Origin: DATJPD01 sp036394195
Lineage (GTDB): Bacteria; Pseudomonadota; Alphaproteobacteria; CACIAM-22H2
Length of the DNA stretch: 47,759 nt
Direction of reading: 5' to 3'
Assembly: GCA_036394195.1 (NCBI GenBank)
Contig: DASWFO010000183.1
Span: forward strand, 1 to 47,759
The position numbers were made by a program, and so were the translations under genes. How positions within the stretch are numbered: the stretch's first letter is position 1; each line of letters begins with the position of its first letter. This document shows positions 17,582 to 27,026 of this stretch, piece by piece. A model generated the notes under the pieces. It did not search any database, was not told where the DNA came from, and saw only the letters and a list, made by a program, of their open reading frames with translations.

Positions 17582-19912
17582 ATGGGCAATTTCGGAGTTG
17601 GTCAGCCGGTCCCGCGCGAGGAAGACCCTTATCTCCTGCGTGGCTCCGGCCGGTACGTGGACGACGTCAAAGCCGCCGGGCTGACCCGCGCCTATGTGCT
17701 GCGCTCGCCGCATGCGCATGCGCGAATCCGCGCCATCGATACGAAGCGGGCTGAGACGGCACCGGGCGTGCTCCTCGTCCTGACCGGCAAAAGCCCCGAG
17801 GTGCTGGCGCTCGGCACCCAAAGCCCGCGACTGCCGCGCAAGCGCCGCGACGGCTCGCCGGCCTTCGTCTGCCCGCAGCTGCTGCTCGCCCGCGACCGCG
17901 TGCGCTATATCGGCGACTACGTCGCCCTGGTGGTTGCCGAAACATTGGACCAGGCGAAGGACGCGGCCGAGCTGATCGAGGTCGACTACGAGCCGCTGCC
18001 GGCGGTGACGTCCGCCGAGGTCGCGGCCCAGCGCGGTGCGCCGGCCGTGTGGGACGAATGCTTGGACAATCAGGCCTTCTTCCACGAGATCGGCAACAAG
18101 GCGGCGACCGACGCCGCCTTCGCCAAGGCCGATCACGTGGTGCGCCACAAGATGGTGATCAACCGCCTGACCACGAATTCGATGGAGCCGCGCGGCTGTC
18201 TCGCCGAGTACGACGACCGCGAGGACCGGTTTACCCTGCGCTGCACGGTCCAGGGCCCGCATCAGGTGCGTCGCACCCTGGCGACGCAGATATTCAAAGT
18301 GCCGGAGACGAAGATCCGGGTCATCTCGGAGAATGTCGGCGGCGGCTTCGGCATGAAGGGTGCGGTGTACCCGGAATATCCGCTCACCGCGTTGGCGGCG
18401 AAGCTGATCGGCCGGCCGGTGAAGTGGATCGGCGAGCGCAGCGAGAGCATCCTGTCCGACGAGCACAACCGCGACAACGTGACCGAGGCCGAGCTGGCGC
18501 TCAGCAAGGACGGGAAGTTCCTGGGCCTGCGTGTGCGCACGCTCGCCAATATCGGCGCCTACTACAACTCCGACCGCACTCCCGGCCCGCCGACCAATAA
18601 CCTGGGCGTGCTGGCGGGCACCTACACGACACCGGCCGGCCATGTCGAGGTGAGCGGGATGCTGACCAACACGATGCTGACCGGCCATTATCGCGGCGCC
18701 GGCCGGCCGGAAGCCGCCTATGTGACCGAGACCCTGGTCGACCTGGCGGCGCGCGAGTTGAAGCTCGATCCCGCGGAGCTGCGCCGGCGCAACACCGTTC
18801 CCGCCGCGTCCATGCCGTTCAAGACCTGCCTCGTCTACACCTATGACTGCGGCGACTTCGGGAAGAACCTCGAGGACAGCCTGGCGCTCGCCGACTATCG
18901 CGGCTTTCCGGCGCGGCGCGACGAGGCGCGCAAGCGCGGCAAGCTGCGCGGCATCGGCATCTCGAACACGGTCGAAGCATCGAATTCCGGCATGATCGAG
19001 CACGCCGAGATCCGCTTCGACCCGACAGGCACGGTGACGCTGTCGATGGGCACGCACGATCATGGCCAGGGTCACGCCACGACGTTCCGCCAGATTCTGG
19101 CCGACAAGCTCGGCCTCGATCCGTCGCGCGTCCGCTTCAAGTTCGGCGACACCGACCAGATCATGATCGGCACCGGCACGTTCGGCTCGCGCTCCATGGT
19201 GGCGGGCGGCACCGCGCTTGTCGCCGCGACCAAGAAGATCGTCGACAAGGGATCACGCATCGCCGCTCATCTCCTGGAAACGGCGGAGCAAGACATCTCG
19301 TTCAAGGATGGGAAATTCACCGTCGCCGGAACCGACCGCGGGGTCGGTCTCCTTGAGGTGGCGCAGGCGGCATTCCTCCCGGCGCGGCTGCCGAGAGGCC
19401 TGGAGCCGGGCCTGTACGAGACCGGCACCTATGACGGCGGCGCCATGACCTTTCCGAACGGCTGCCACATCTGCGAGCTCGAGATCGATCCGGAGAGTGG
19501 CAAGGTCGAGCTTGTCCGCTACTGCGCGGTCGACGACGTCGGCCACATGATCAACCCGCTGCTCGTCGAGGGCCAGCTTCATGGCGGCATCGCCCAGGGC
19601 GTCGGCCAGGCGCTGATGGAGAACATCGCCTACGATCCCGAGTCCGGCCAGATCCTGTCCGGCTCGTTCATGGACTACGCGATGCCGCGCGCCGCGGATT
19701 TCTGCCGGTTCGAGGCCGGCGAGAACGAGGTGCCGACCAAGACCAACCCGCTGGGCGTCAAGGGCGCCGGCGAGTCCGGGACCGTCGGCGCGCTCGCCGC
19801 GGTCATGAACGCCATCAACGACGCGATGGCTCAAATCGGCGCGCCCTACCTGCAGATGCCGGCGACGCCACCGAAGGTATGGCGGGCGCTTCAGGAGGCG
19901 CGGAAGGCGTAA
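17582..19912 (+). CDS. CoxL-type molybdopterin-binding subunit, xanthine dehydrogenase family
   Basis: 776 aa from ATG 17582 (an in-frame ATG at 17532 would add residues unlike the family start). The large catalytic subunit of molybdenum hydroxylases holds the Mo-cytosine dinucleotide cofactor. The opening VGQPVPREEDPYLLRGSGRY, the block NVGGGFGMKG near residue 255, and the C-terminal LGVKGAGESGTVGA are family hallmarks. The active-site loop near residue 370 reads YRGAGR, the form II sequence, not the AYRCSFR of true (form I) CO dehydrogenase, so oxidation of an organic substrate is more likely than CO oxidation. No CoxS (2Fe-2S) or CoxM (FAD) gene adjoins it, which is unusual. Confidence 0.93.
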   Translation: MGNFGVGQPVPREEDPYLLRGSGRYVDDVKAAGLTRAYVLRSPHAHARIRAIDTKRAETAPGVLLVLTGKSPEVLALGTQSPRLPRKRRDGSPAFVCPQLLLARDRVRYIGDYVALVVAETLDQAKDAAELIEVDYEPLPAVTSAEVAAQRGAPAVWDECLDNQAFFHEIGNKAATDAAFAKADHVVRHKMVINRLTTNSMEPRGCLAEYDDREDRFTLRCTVQGPHQVRRTLATQIFKVPETKIRVISENVGGGFGMKGAVYPEYPLTALAAKLIGRPVKWIGERSESILSDEHNRDNVTEAELALSKDGKFLGLRVRTLANIGAYYNSDRTPGPPTNNLGVLAGTYTTPAGHVEVSGMLTNTMLTGHYRGAGRPEAAYVTETLVDLAARELKLDPAELRRRNTVPAASMPFKTCLVYTYDCGDFGKNLEDSLALADYRGFPARRDEARKRGKLRGIGISNTVEASNSGMIEHAEIRFDPTGTVTLSMGTHDHGQGHATTFRQILADKLGLDPSRVRFKFGDTDQIMIGTGTFGSRSMVAGGTALVAATKKIVDKGSRIAAHLLETAEQDISFKDGKFTVAGTDRGVGLLEVAQAAFLPARLPRGLEPGLYETGTYDGGAMTFPNGCHICELEIDPESGKVELVRYCAVDDVGHMINPLLVEGQLHGGIAQGVGQALMENIAYDPESGQILSGSFMDYAMPRAADFCRFEAGENEVPTKTNPLGVKGAGESGTVGALAAVMNAINDAMAQIGAPYLQMPATPPKVWRALQEARKA

Positions 19913-19926
19913 TGCAGCAGCGCCAT

Positions 19927-20076
19927 CGTCATCGCGAGGAGCCCACGGGTCCGGCCCCACGGGTTCCGCCGAAGGCGGACCCGAGGGCAGGCTCCGGCCG
20001 GCCCGAGGACAGGCTCCGCGACGAAGCGATCCAGCTCATCGAGGCACTGGATTGCCTCGCTTCGCTCGCAATGACG
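19927..20076. repeat. Intergenic palindromic repeat, long form
   Basis: Outer ends CGTCATCGCGAG (19927-19938) and CTCGCAATGACG (20065-20076) are an inverted repeat with one mismatch and are identical to the ends of the element at 27992-28074. The core GAAGCGATCCAG (20023-20034) is also shared. Between left end and core lies an extra GC-rich block with its own hairpin, GGGTTCCGCC/GGCGGACCC at 19961-19982. It lies between the convergent coxL-type and hyuA genes. Confidence 0.75.
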
Positions 20077-20093
20077 GACGAGTACGAGTCTCG

Positions 20094-22139
20094 CTAAGCA
20101 GATGCCGGCAGATCGATCTCGAAGTTGAGATACTCGTCGACGCGCAGCCGCTGGCCCGGATAGATCACCGACGTCGAGGTCTTCTCTTCGATGATCGCGG
20201 GTCCCTCGAGTACTGCACCCGGTTCGAGCCGGGCGCGACGGAACACGGGCACCTGCAATGGGTGCTCGGCATCGAAATAGGCGGCGCGGGTTTCGTCAGG
20301 GGGCGGCAGCCTGCCGCTACCGGCTTTCGCCGGCGTCATGACTGGCTTCGGGATGATCTCGACGCCGGTCACCTTGAAGTTGACGATCTCGATCGGCTGG
20401 TTCTCGGCCATATGGCCATAGCGCCGCCGATGCGCCTCGTGAAACCGGCGGGCGAGGCCGGCGATATCGTCCGCCGAGGAGAGCTCACCCACGGGCACGG
20501 TGACCTCATAAGACTGGCCGGAATAGCGCATGCCGGCGGAGCGCAGCGCCTGTAGGCGCTCGGGCGGCGTGTCGGGCCGGGCCAGCGTGCTCATCACCGC
20601 CCGCTCCAGGCCGGCATAGACGGCGGCAAGGTCGGCGGGGCTCGTCCGATCGAGAGCGGTGATCTTGGTGACGCTCTGCTCCTGCCGCACGTCGGTCACC
20701 AGCATGCCGTAGGCGCTAAACGTGCCGGGATCGCGCGGCACCAGCAGGCGGCGGATGCCGAGCTCCGGTGCAAACTTCCCGGCGATGGTCGGCCCCATGC
20801 CGCCGAACGGCACGAGGGTGAACTCGCGCGGATCGTAGCCGCGCTCGATCGTGATGGTGCGCATCGCCGCCATGACGTTGGCGGACAGCACGGTGATGAT
20901 GCCCCACGCGGCTGCGACGTCGGTCATGTTGAGGTCGCGCGCAAGACGTGCGACCGCATCCTGCGCACGCTCCCGGGAGATCGGCATGGCGCCGTCGAGC
21001 AGCGCCTGCGGATTGAGATGCCCCAGGACGACGAGCGCGTCGGTCAAGGTCGCGTCGGTACCACCACGGCCGTAACAGGCCGGGCCCGGGCTGGCCCCGG
21101 CGCTTTCCGGACCGACCTTGAGCACGCCGCCGAGCTTGAGCGAGGCGATGCTGCCGCCGCCCGCACCGATGGTCTCGATGTCGATCGTATGGGTGCGGAC
21201 GGGATGCCGGCCGACCGAGACCTCGGACTTGAACAGCGGCGCGCCTGGAATCACCGCCATGTCGGAGCTGGTGCCGCCGGTGTCAAAGGAGATCAGGTTA
21301 TCGATCCGCTTCACGTCGCAGAGGTGGCGGCTGCCGATGACGCCGGCGACCGGGCCCGACATGATGGTCTGTACCGGCATCGGCGACAGCATGGCCGCAC
21401 TGGCCGCACCGCCGTCGGATTTCATCATCAGCACGCGCGCCCGCGGGAACTGGGCGACCGACAGCGCTTCGAGGTCGCGCAGGTAACGCGCCGTCGGCGG
21501 GCCTATATAGGCATTTGCCACCGTCGACGCGGTGCGCTCGTATTCCCGCCACTCCGGGTTCACGTCGCTGGACAGCGACACGTAGAGGCCCGGGGCCACG
21601 TCGCGGATGATCCGCGCCGCCTCGCGCTCGTGGACCGGGTTGGCATAGGCGAACAGGAAGGCGACGGCGATCGCCTCCACGCCGTCGGCCGCGAGCTTCC
21701 GCGCCGCCGCGGCGACATCCGCTTCGGACAGCGGCTGCACGACCCGGCCCTGCGCGTCCAGCCGCTCGCAAACCTCGTGGATGCGGTCGCGGGTGAGCAG
21801 CATCTTGGGGGCGGGCGCGAAGAAGTTGAACACCTCCTCGCCCCGCCACTGCCGCCCGATCTCGTAGACGTCACGAAACCCTGACGTCGTGAGAAGTCCG
21901 ACCCGGGCCCCCTTGCCTTCGAGCAAGGTATTGAGGGCCGCCGTTGAGCCGTGGAGGATCAGTGATACGGCGTCCTTTCCGAACTCCGCCGCGAGTTCGC
22001 GCACAATGATGTCCATGGTGGCCATCGGCCGTGCCGGATCGGACAGGTATTTGCGGACGACGATCTCGCCGCGTCCCTCGTCAAAGCCGGTGACGTCGGT
22101 GAAGGTACCGCCGACGTCGATCCCGATACGCAGGCTCAT
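20094..22139 (-). CDS. hyuA: Hydantoinase/oxoprolinase subunit A family protein
   Basis: 681 aa. HyuA-type proteins form an ATP-dependent ring-opening hydrolase with HyuB, acting on N-methylhydantoin, 5-oxoproline or similar lactams; related proteins are acetone and acetophenone carboxylase subunits. The N-terminus IGIDVGGTFTDVTGF is the actin/ASKHA-type phosphate-binding motif; further markers are LLEGKGARVGLLTTSGFRDV and FDTGGTSSDMAVI. The frame is open further upstream, but ATG 22139 gives the canonical start and overlaps the hyuB stop as ATGA. It is the last gene of a probable four-gene operon (SDR, receptor, hyuB, hyuA). The substrate is not determined. Confidence 0.93.
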   Translation of the reverse strand: MSLRIGIDVGGTFTDVTGFDEGRGEIVVRKYLSDPARPMATMDIIVRELAAEFGKDAVSLILHGSTAALNTLLEGKGARVGLLTTSGFRDVYEIGRQWRGEEVFNFFAPAPKMLLTRDRIHEVCERLDAQGRVVQPLSEADVAAAARKLAADGVEAIAVAFLFAYANPVHEREAARIIRDVAPGLYVSLSSDVNPEWREYERTASTVANAYIGPPTARYLRDLEALSVAQFPRARVLMMKSDGGAASAAMLSPMPVQTIMSGPVAGVIGSRHLCDVKRIDNLISFDTGGTSSDMAVIPGAPLFKSEVSVGRHPVRTHTIDIETIGAGGGSIASLKLGGVLKVGPESAGASPGPACYGRGGTDATLTDALVVLGHLNPQALLDGAMPISRERAQDAVARLARDLNMTDVAAAWGIITVLSANVMAAMRTITIERGYDPREFTLVPFGGMGPTIAGKFAPELGIRRLLVPRDPGTFSAYGMLVTDVRQEQSVTKITALDRTSPADLAAVYAGLERAVMSTLARPDTPPERLQALRSAGMRYSGQSYEVTVPVGELSSADDIAGLARRFHEAHRRRYGHMAENQPIEIVNFKVTGVEIIPKPVMTPAKAGSGRLPPPDETRAAYFDAEHPLQVPVFRRARLEPGAVLEGPAIIEEKTSTSVIYPGQRLRVDEYLNFEIDLPASA

Positions 22140-23863
22140 GCGCGCGAGCTTTCGCGGAGCCTCGCGGTGGCGGCGGCGTCGATCGTCAGGTCGGCGGCCA
22201 GGACGACCCCATAATCCCGGCGTGCCGCCTCGATGGAGACGTAGCCGCGGACGACGTCCTGCCGCACGCGGTCGGGATCGCGCTCGAACGGGTCGCCCCA
22301 CCCGCCGCCGCCGGCCAGCTCCCACGACAACAGATCGCCCCGCTGCAAGCGCAGGCCGGAGATCTTGGACGTCAACGGCCGCTCTTGCGGGGTCCCGGGG
22401 TTGAGCACGGCGCGCGAGGGGCGCGCCGGCTTCGCCCCGAACACGCCTGGCGAGGCGTACTTGAAGCGGTCGCTGCGCAGATTGATCGCCGATTCCTCGA
22501 CCAGGATCCGCCACTGCCGCCGGATGCCAAGACCGCCGCGGAATTTTCCGGGTCCCGCGGAATCGACAGCGAGCTCGTAGCGCTCGATCCGCACCGGGAA
22601 CTCGCTTTCGACGGCCTCGACCGGCGTGTTCATCACGTTGACCACCAGCTCGTCCATGGCACTGATGCCGTCGCCGTCCGGCCGCGCCCCGGTGCCGCCA
22701 GAGGCGATCTCATATTGCGAATACCAGCGCCCGGTCTTCGGATGCAGCCCGGCCGTGCTCAGCGATCCGCCGGCCGCACTTCCGGGCGCCGGCACCCGGC
22801 CCGGGACGGCGCGCGCCAGGGCGCGCACGATGCACGACGTGGTGACCTGGCTCGGCCGGACATACATGTTCACCGGTGCGGGGTAGCGCGGATTGAGCAG
22901 CGAGCCCTCGGGCGGATAGGAGATGCGCACCGGCCGCGACAGCCCATCATTCACCGGCAGCTGCGTCCCGAACACCATCTTCACACAGCATTCGATGAAG
23001 TTCCGCGAGACACAGGGCCTGAGGTTGATCGGCCCGCGCGCCTGGGCGTCGCTGTCGAGAATGAAATGCAAGGTGTCGCCCTTCACCTCGAGCGTCACCG
23101 AGATCCGGTGCGGCTTGTTCAGCTCGACGCCGTCGTCGTCGAGATAGTCGGTCTCCGGGCCGTACACGCCGTCGGGCACCTTGGCGATCTCCCGGCGCAG
23201 CTCGGTCTCGCAGATCTCCATCCAGCGCTCCCAGCACGACAGCACCTTGTCGACGCCGTGCTTGCCGAACAGCTCGGCGAATTTCTGCAAGCCGTAGATG
23301 TTCGTGTTCATCTGGGCGTTGATGTCGCCCCAGGTCACTTCGGGGGTGCGCGTATTCGCCTCGATCAGCTCCTTCAGGTCCTGGTTGAGCTCGCCCCGGC
23401 GCATCAGCTTCAACGGCGGGATGAGCAGACCTTCCTGGAACAGGTCGGTGGCGTCGCCGCTGTTGGTGCCCGGGACCTTGCCGCCGAGATCGGGTTTATG
23501 CGCGATGTTGCCGATGAAGGCGACCACCCGGTCGCCGACGAACACCGGCGAAATCACCGTTACGTCGGTCGCATGGTTCTGGCAGGCGCGATAGGGATGG
23601 TTGACGACGAAGACGTCGCGCGGCTCGATCCTGCCGCGAAAGACGTGCCGGATTTCCTTGATCTGCGAGGCGAGCGGGCCGATATGCAGGGGCTGCGGGA
23701 TGCCCTGGGCCACCATGCGGCCGCGACCGTCGAAGATCGCGAACGTGAAGTCCTGGCTCTCCTTGATGATGGTCGAGAAGCCGGTGCGCAGCATGTTGAG
23801 CGTCAGCTCGCGCGCGATCTGCAACGTCGACTGGTAGATGACTTCGAGGTCGATGGCGTTCAA
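22136..23863 (-). CDS. hyuB: Hydantoinase/oxoprolinase subunit B family protein
   Basis: 575 aa partner of HyuA. Family markers are MNAIDLEVIYQSTLQIARE at the start, VAQGIPQPLHIGPLASQIKE near residue 52, and the glycine-rich ASGGTGARPDGDG near 390, followed by RYELAVDSAGPGKFRGGLG. It overlaps hyuA by 4 bp and begins 16 bp after the upstream receptor gene, so it is translated in an operon. Together HyuAB should hydrolyse a cyclic amide or carboxylate-activated compound in the cytoplasm; the receptor upstream probably delivers it. Confidence 0.93.
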   Translation of the reverse strand: MNAIDLEVIYQSTLQIARELTLNMLRTGFSTIIKESQDFTFAIFDGRGRMVAQGIPQPLHIGPLASQIKEIRHVFRGRIEPRDVFVVNHPYRACQNHATDVTVISPVFVGDRVVAFIGNIAHKPDLGGKVPGTNSGDATDLFQEGLLIPPLKLMRRGELNQDLKELIEANTRTPEVTWGDINAQMNTNIYGLQKFAELFGKHGVDKVLSCWERWMEICETELRREIAKVPDGVYGPETDYLDDDGVELNKPHRISVTLEVKGDTLHFILDSDAQARGPINLRPCVSRNFIECCVKMVFGTQLPVNDGLSRPVRISYPPEGSLLNPRYPAPVNMYVRPSQVTTSCIVRALARAVPGRVPAPGSAAGGSLSTAGLHPKTGRWYSQYEIASGGTGARPDGDGISAMDELVVNVMNTPVEAVESEFPVRIERYELAVDSAGPGKFRGGLGIRRQWRILVEESAINLRSDRFKYASPGVFGAKPARPSRAVLNPGTPQERPLTSKISGLRLQRGDLLSWELAGGGGWGDPFERDPDRVRQDVVRGYVSIEAARRDYGVVLAADLTIDAAATARLRESSRA

Positions 23864-23879
23864 AGCGCTGGCCTCCGGA

Positions 23880-24875
23880 TCACAGGTGGTATTTCTCCTT
23901 GAGCGCGCTGAAGAATCCTTCTTTCTTCAAGGCTTCGATGATTCCGGTGTCGAGATAATCGTCGACTTTGGTGCTGCCGATCTCGGTGCCCACCGCCTGA
24001 AGCTGTGCGAGCACGTTCTGCGCCCCGACGTGCGATGGTTCGGCATCGAGCGGCATCAGGCGCTTGAAATCCGTGTACGTCGCGTCGATCACCTTGGGAT
24101 CGCCGGCCTTGAACCATCTGGCGATCTCGGCCTTGCCGCGCTGCTCGTCGGCGAGCGCCAGATAAGCGCCCTCGACATAGGCCTTGAGGAACCGGGTCAG
24201 GACGCCGCGGTTGTTCGCGAGATAGCCCCGGGTCACCACGATCGCGTCGAAAATCCACGGCACTTTGGCCGCCGCGAGGTCGACCAGCGGATAGAAACCC
24301 TGCTCGCGGGCGGTCGTGATCGTCGGCTCGATCAGCGGCACCGCCTTGACCTGCCCCGACATCAGGGCGGCAAAACGCTGCGAGGTGCCACCGAGCTTGA
24401 TGACGGTCACGTCGTCGCGCGTGAGGCCGAGCTGCTTCAGGGCCAAGGTCATCGCGACGTCGCTTTCCGATGCGAAGCTGCTGACGCCGACGATCCCGCC
24501 CTTGAGATCGGCGCCGGACTTGATCCCGGGCGGCGAGAAGATGGTGAACGGAATCGTGTTGGTCGACGACGCGATCAGCCGGAGATCCCCGCCGTGTTTG
24601 TTCGCCGGGATGACCGGCGCCAGCCCGACATGCATGACCTGGATATCGCCGGACAGCAGAACCTGGATGCCCCGGCTGCCGCCCTCCATGCTGACGATGT
24701 CGACTTTCAGGCCCTGCTTCTCATAGAAGCCTCCGGCCTCGCCCATCCACACCGGAAAGACGGTGATGACCTGGGCCGAGAGCCCGACATTGAATTTCGT
24801 CAGCTCCGCCGCGCCGGCCGGCCCTGCCGCCAGGCCGGCCAGAACCGCCAATGCCCACCGCATCGGGCTGTACAT
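23880..24875 (-). CDS. NMT1/SsuA-type ABC transporter substrate-binding protein
   Basis: 331 aa periplasmic binding protein with a signal peptide (WALAVLAGLAAGPAGAAE) and the NMT1/THI5-like features VGLSAQVITVFPVWMGEAGG, GLKVDIVSMEGGSRG and a C-terminal KKEGFFSALKEKYHL. Proteins of this class bind sulfonates, nitrate, pyrimidine-like compounds or aromatic acids. It lies between an SDR gene and hyuB, with 34 and 16 bp gaps, so it is very likely the receptor for the HyuAB substrate. The usual permease and ATPase genes are absent from the window. Confidence 0.91.
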   Translation of the reverse strand: MYSPMRWALAVLAGLAAGPAGAAELTKFNVGLSAQVITVFPVWMGEAGGFYEKQGLKVDIVSMEGGSRGIQVLLSGDIQVMHVGLAPVIPANKHGGDLRLIASSTNTIPFTIFSPPGIKSGADLKGGIVGVSSFASESDVAMTLALKQLGLTRDDVTVIKLGGTSQRFAALMSGQVKAVPLIEPTITTAREQGFYPLVDLAAAKVPWIFDAIVVTRGYLANNRGVLTRFLKAYVEGAYLALADEQRGKAEIARWFKAGDPKVIDATYTDFKRLMPLDAEPSHVGAQNVLAQLQAVGTEIGSTKVDDYLDTGIIEALKKEGFFSALKEKYHL

Positions 24876-24909
24876 CGTCGCGTCCTCCCTAAACCCAACT
24901 TTCAGCGGC

Positions 24910-25683
24910 TCAGTGCATCGTCTTGCCGCCGTCGACGTTGATTGTCTGTCCGGTCATGAAATCGCTCCCCGCCGAGGACAGAAACATCACGGCGCCCACG
25001 AGGTCGTCGGGATATTGCGGCCGGTCGATGGCGCGTCCGACGCCTCGCTTGATGAGATGCTCGTTCGAGGTCGACTGCACCTGCGAATCGCTGAGGGTCA
25101 GCCCCGGCGAGACGGCATTGACGGTGATGCCGAACTCCCCGACCTCGCGCGCCAGCGCCCGGGTGAAGCCGACGATGCCGGCCTTCGACGTCGTGTAGTG
25201 CAGCCGGTGCGCGGTTCCTTCCCACACGCGGCTGGACGAGATGTTGACGATCTTGCCGCGCTTCTGCATCTGCATGGCCGGGAACACGGCGCGGCAGCAG
25301 AAGAAGACGCCGCGCAGATTGACCGCCATCACGCGATCCCACTCCTCGGCCGGGATCTCCAGCCACGACCGCCTCGGCAAGACGCTCATCAGCGATGCAT
25401 TGTTGATCAGGACATCGATGGCGCCGAACCGGTCCAGCGCGATCCGCGCCATCGCCTCGGCGGACTTGGCATCTGCCACATCCGTGAGGATGCCGACCGC
25501 GTCCCCGCCCTCGGCGACAATGCCGCGCGCGACCGCCTCAGCCGCCGGCCCGTCGATGTCGGCCGCGAGCACCCGCGCCCCCGCCCGCGCGAACTCCTGG
25601 GCGTAGACCTTGCCGATGCCCTTGCCGCCGCCGGTGACGATCACGCTGCGGCCGGTCAGATCGAAACGTTTGTTGGTCACCAA
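24910..25683 (-). CDS. Short-chain dehydrogenase/reductase (SDR), FabG-like
   Basis: 257 aa classical SDR with a Rossmann fold. The cofactor motif TGGGKGIG is at residues 17-24, NNAS at 94-97, the catalytic serine at about 149-151, and Tyr163/Lys167 in the YTTSK active site. Asp42 (AADID) favours NAD(H) over NADP(H). The C-terminus GQTINVDGGKTMH is typical. It is the first gene of the SDR-receptor-hyuB-hyuA operon and divergent from a LivK-type gene. The substrate is unknown. Confidence 0.92.
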   Translation of the reverse strand: MVTNKRFDLTGRSVIVTGGGKGIGKVYAQEFARAGARVLAADIDGPAAEAVARGIVAEGGDAVGILTDVADAKSAEAMARIALDRFGAIDVLINNASLMSVLPRRSWLEIPAEEWDRVMAVNLRGVFFCCRAVFPAMQMQKRGKIVNISSSRVWEGTAHRLHYTTSKAGIVGFTRALAREVGEFGITVNAVSPGLTLSDSQVQSTSNEHLIKRGVGRAIDRPQYPDDLVGAVMFLSSAGSDFMTGQTINVDGGKTMH

Positions 25684-25808
25684 GCGTCCTCCTCCCTCCT
25701 TTTTTTCGGCCGCGAAGGCCGGGCCGGCACTTGTTGCCGCGTCCAGATGGGCAGTGTACGGTCGATTGCCCGAAAAACAATAAGCATGTCCGCGGTACGG
25801 AGGGGACC

Positions 25809-26996
25809 ATGAAAGAGAGATTGCGGAGAGCCGCAGCCCTCGCGGCCACGATCGCCGCCGGGCTGATCGCGACCATGCCGGCGGCGCGCGCCGCCGACCC
25901 TTACGAGATCCATGTCATCCTGCCGCTGACCGGCGGCGGTGCGTTCATCGGCGCCGGGATCAAGGCGAATTACGAGGCCGTCGAATCGGTCGTGAACAAA
26001 GCTGGCTTCATTGCCGGGCGGCCGCTGAAATTCGTCTTCGACGACGACCAGACCAGCCCGCAACGCGACGTGCAGATCGCCAACACGGTGTTCGCCGCCA
26101 AGCCGGCGGTCGTGCTCGGCTCTGCAATCGTCGGCCTGTGCAACGCAATGGCGCCGCTCGCCGCCAATGGGCCGGTGCTGTACTGCCTGTCGCCGTCGTT
26201 TCAGGCGGCTCCCGGCGGCTACACCTTCTCCGCTGGTCCCTCCACCGAGGACCAAGTCGCCGTCCTCATCCGATACTTCCGGGTGAAGGGTTGGACCGAG
26301 CTCGGCGTGTTGAACAGCATCGACACGACCGGCCAGAACGCGGACAAGGCCATCCAGCGCGCTCTGGGGCTGGACGAGAACAAGCCCATGCAGCTGGTCG
26401 AGCATCAGCATTTCAACCCGACCGACGTCAGCGTGACCGCGCAGATGGAGCGCATCAAGGGGGCCGGCGCCCAAGGCTTGATCGCGTGGACGACCGGGGC
26501 ACAGGTGGCGACCGTGTTCAAGGCCATGATCCAGGCCGACCTTAACATCCCGATCGGCACCAGCAGCGGAAATCAGACCTTCGCGCAGATGGAACAGTAC
26601 GCGAGCTTCCTGCCCAAGCAGCTCCTGATCGGCTCCGGCCTGTTCCCCGAGCACGACGGACGCGTCCAGCTCGATCCGCGCATCGAGATGCAGCAGGGCG
26701 AGATGCGCGCGGCCCTGAAGCAGCGCAATGTGAACCCGGACATCTCGACGACCGTCGCCTGGGACACCGGCCTGCTGGTCGCGGAGGGGTTGAAGAAGCT
26801 CGGGCCGGCGGCGAGCGCCGCCCAGATGCGCGACCACATCCGCAGTCTCTCGGATTTCGCCGGCGTCGACGGCATCTATGATTTCAAGGCGCACCCAGAC
26901 CGCGGGCTCGGGCCGGAGAGTGCCACCGTGGTGACGTACGACACGTCCAGCAAGAGCTGGAAATGGTTGAGCAAGCCCGGGGGCGCGCCGCTCTGA
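25809..26996 (+). CDS. LivK-type ABC transporter substrate-binding protein
   Basis: 395 aa from ATG 25809, preceded by AGGGGAC; the frame extends upstream but without a signal-like start. The signal peptide (AAALAATIAAGLIATMPAARA) is followed by DPYEIHVILPLTGGGAFIG. It is a close paralogue of the receptor at 11643-12827: shared blocks include NPTDVSVTAQMERIK, GNQTFAQMEQYASF and FKAHPDRGLGPES. Its gene is followed 30 bp later by an amidohydrolase gene, suggesting that receptor and enzyme handle one solute. Confidence 0.92.
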   Translation: MKERLRRAAALAATIAAGLIATMPAARAADPYEIHVILPLTGGGAFIGAGIKANYEAVESVVNKAGFIAGRPLKFVFDDDQTSPQRDVQIANTVFAAKPAVVLGSAIVGLCNAMAPLAANGPVLYCLSPSFQAAPGGYTFSAGPSTEDQVAVLIRYFRVKGWTELGVLNSIDTTGQNADKAIQRALGLDENKPMQLVEHQHFNPTDVSVTAQMERIKGAGAQGLIAWTTGAQVATVFKAMIQADLNIPIGTSSGNQTFAQMEQYASFLPKQLLIGSGLFPEHDGRVQLDPRIEMQQGEMRAALKQRNVNPDISTTVAWDTGLLVAEGLKKLGPAASAAQMRDHIRSLSDFAGVDGIYDFKAHPDRGLGPESATVVTYDTSSKSWKWLSKPGGAPL

Positions 26997-27026
26997 TGGC
27001 CGTGACACTCGCACCAGGAGACGACG

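Noticed and set aside
17582..19912. True CO dehydrogenase large subunit
   Set aside because: The active-site loop is YRGAGR, not AYRCSFR, and no CoxS or CoxM gene is adjacent.
19879..20097. Short open frame after the CoxL-type gene
   Set aside because: It consists of the end of that gene and the palindromic repeat element, with no start signal and no protein-like composition.
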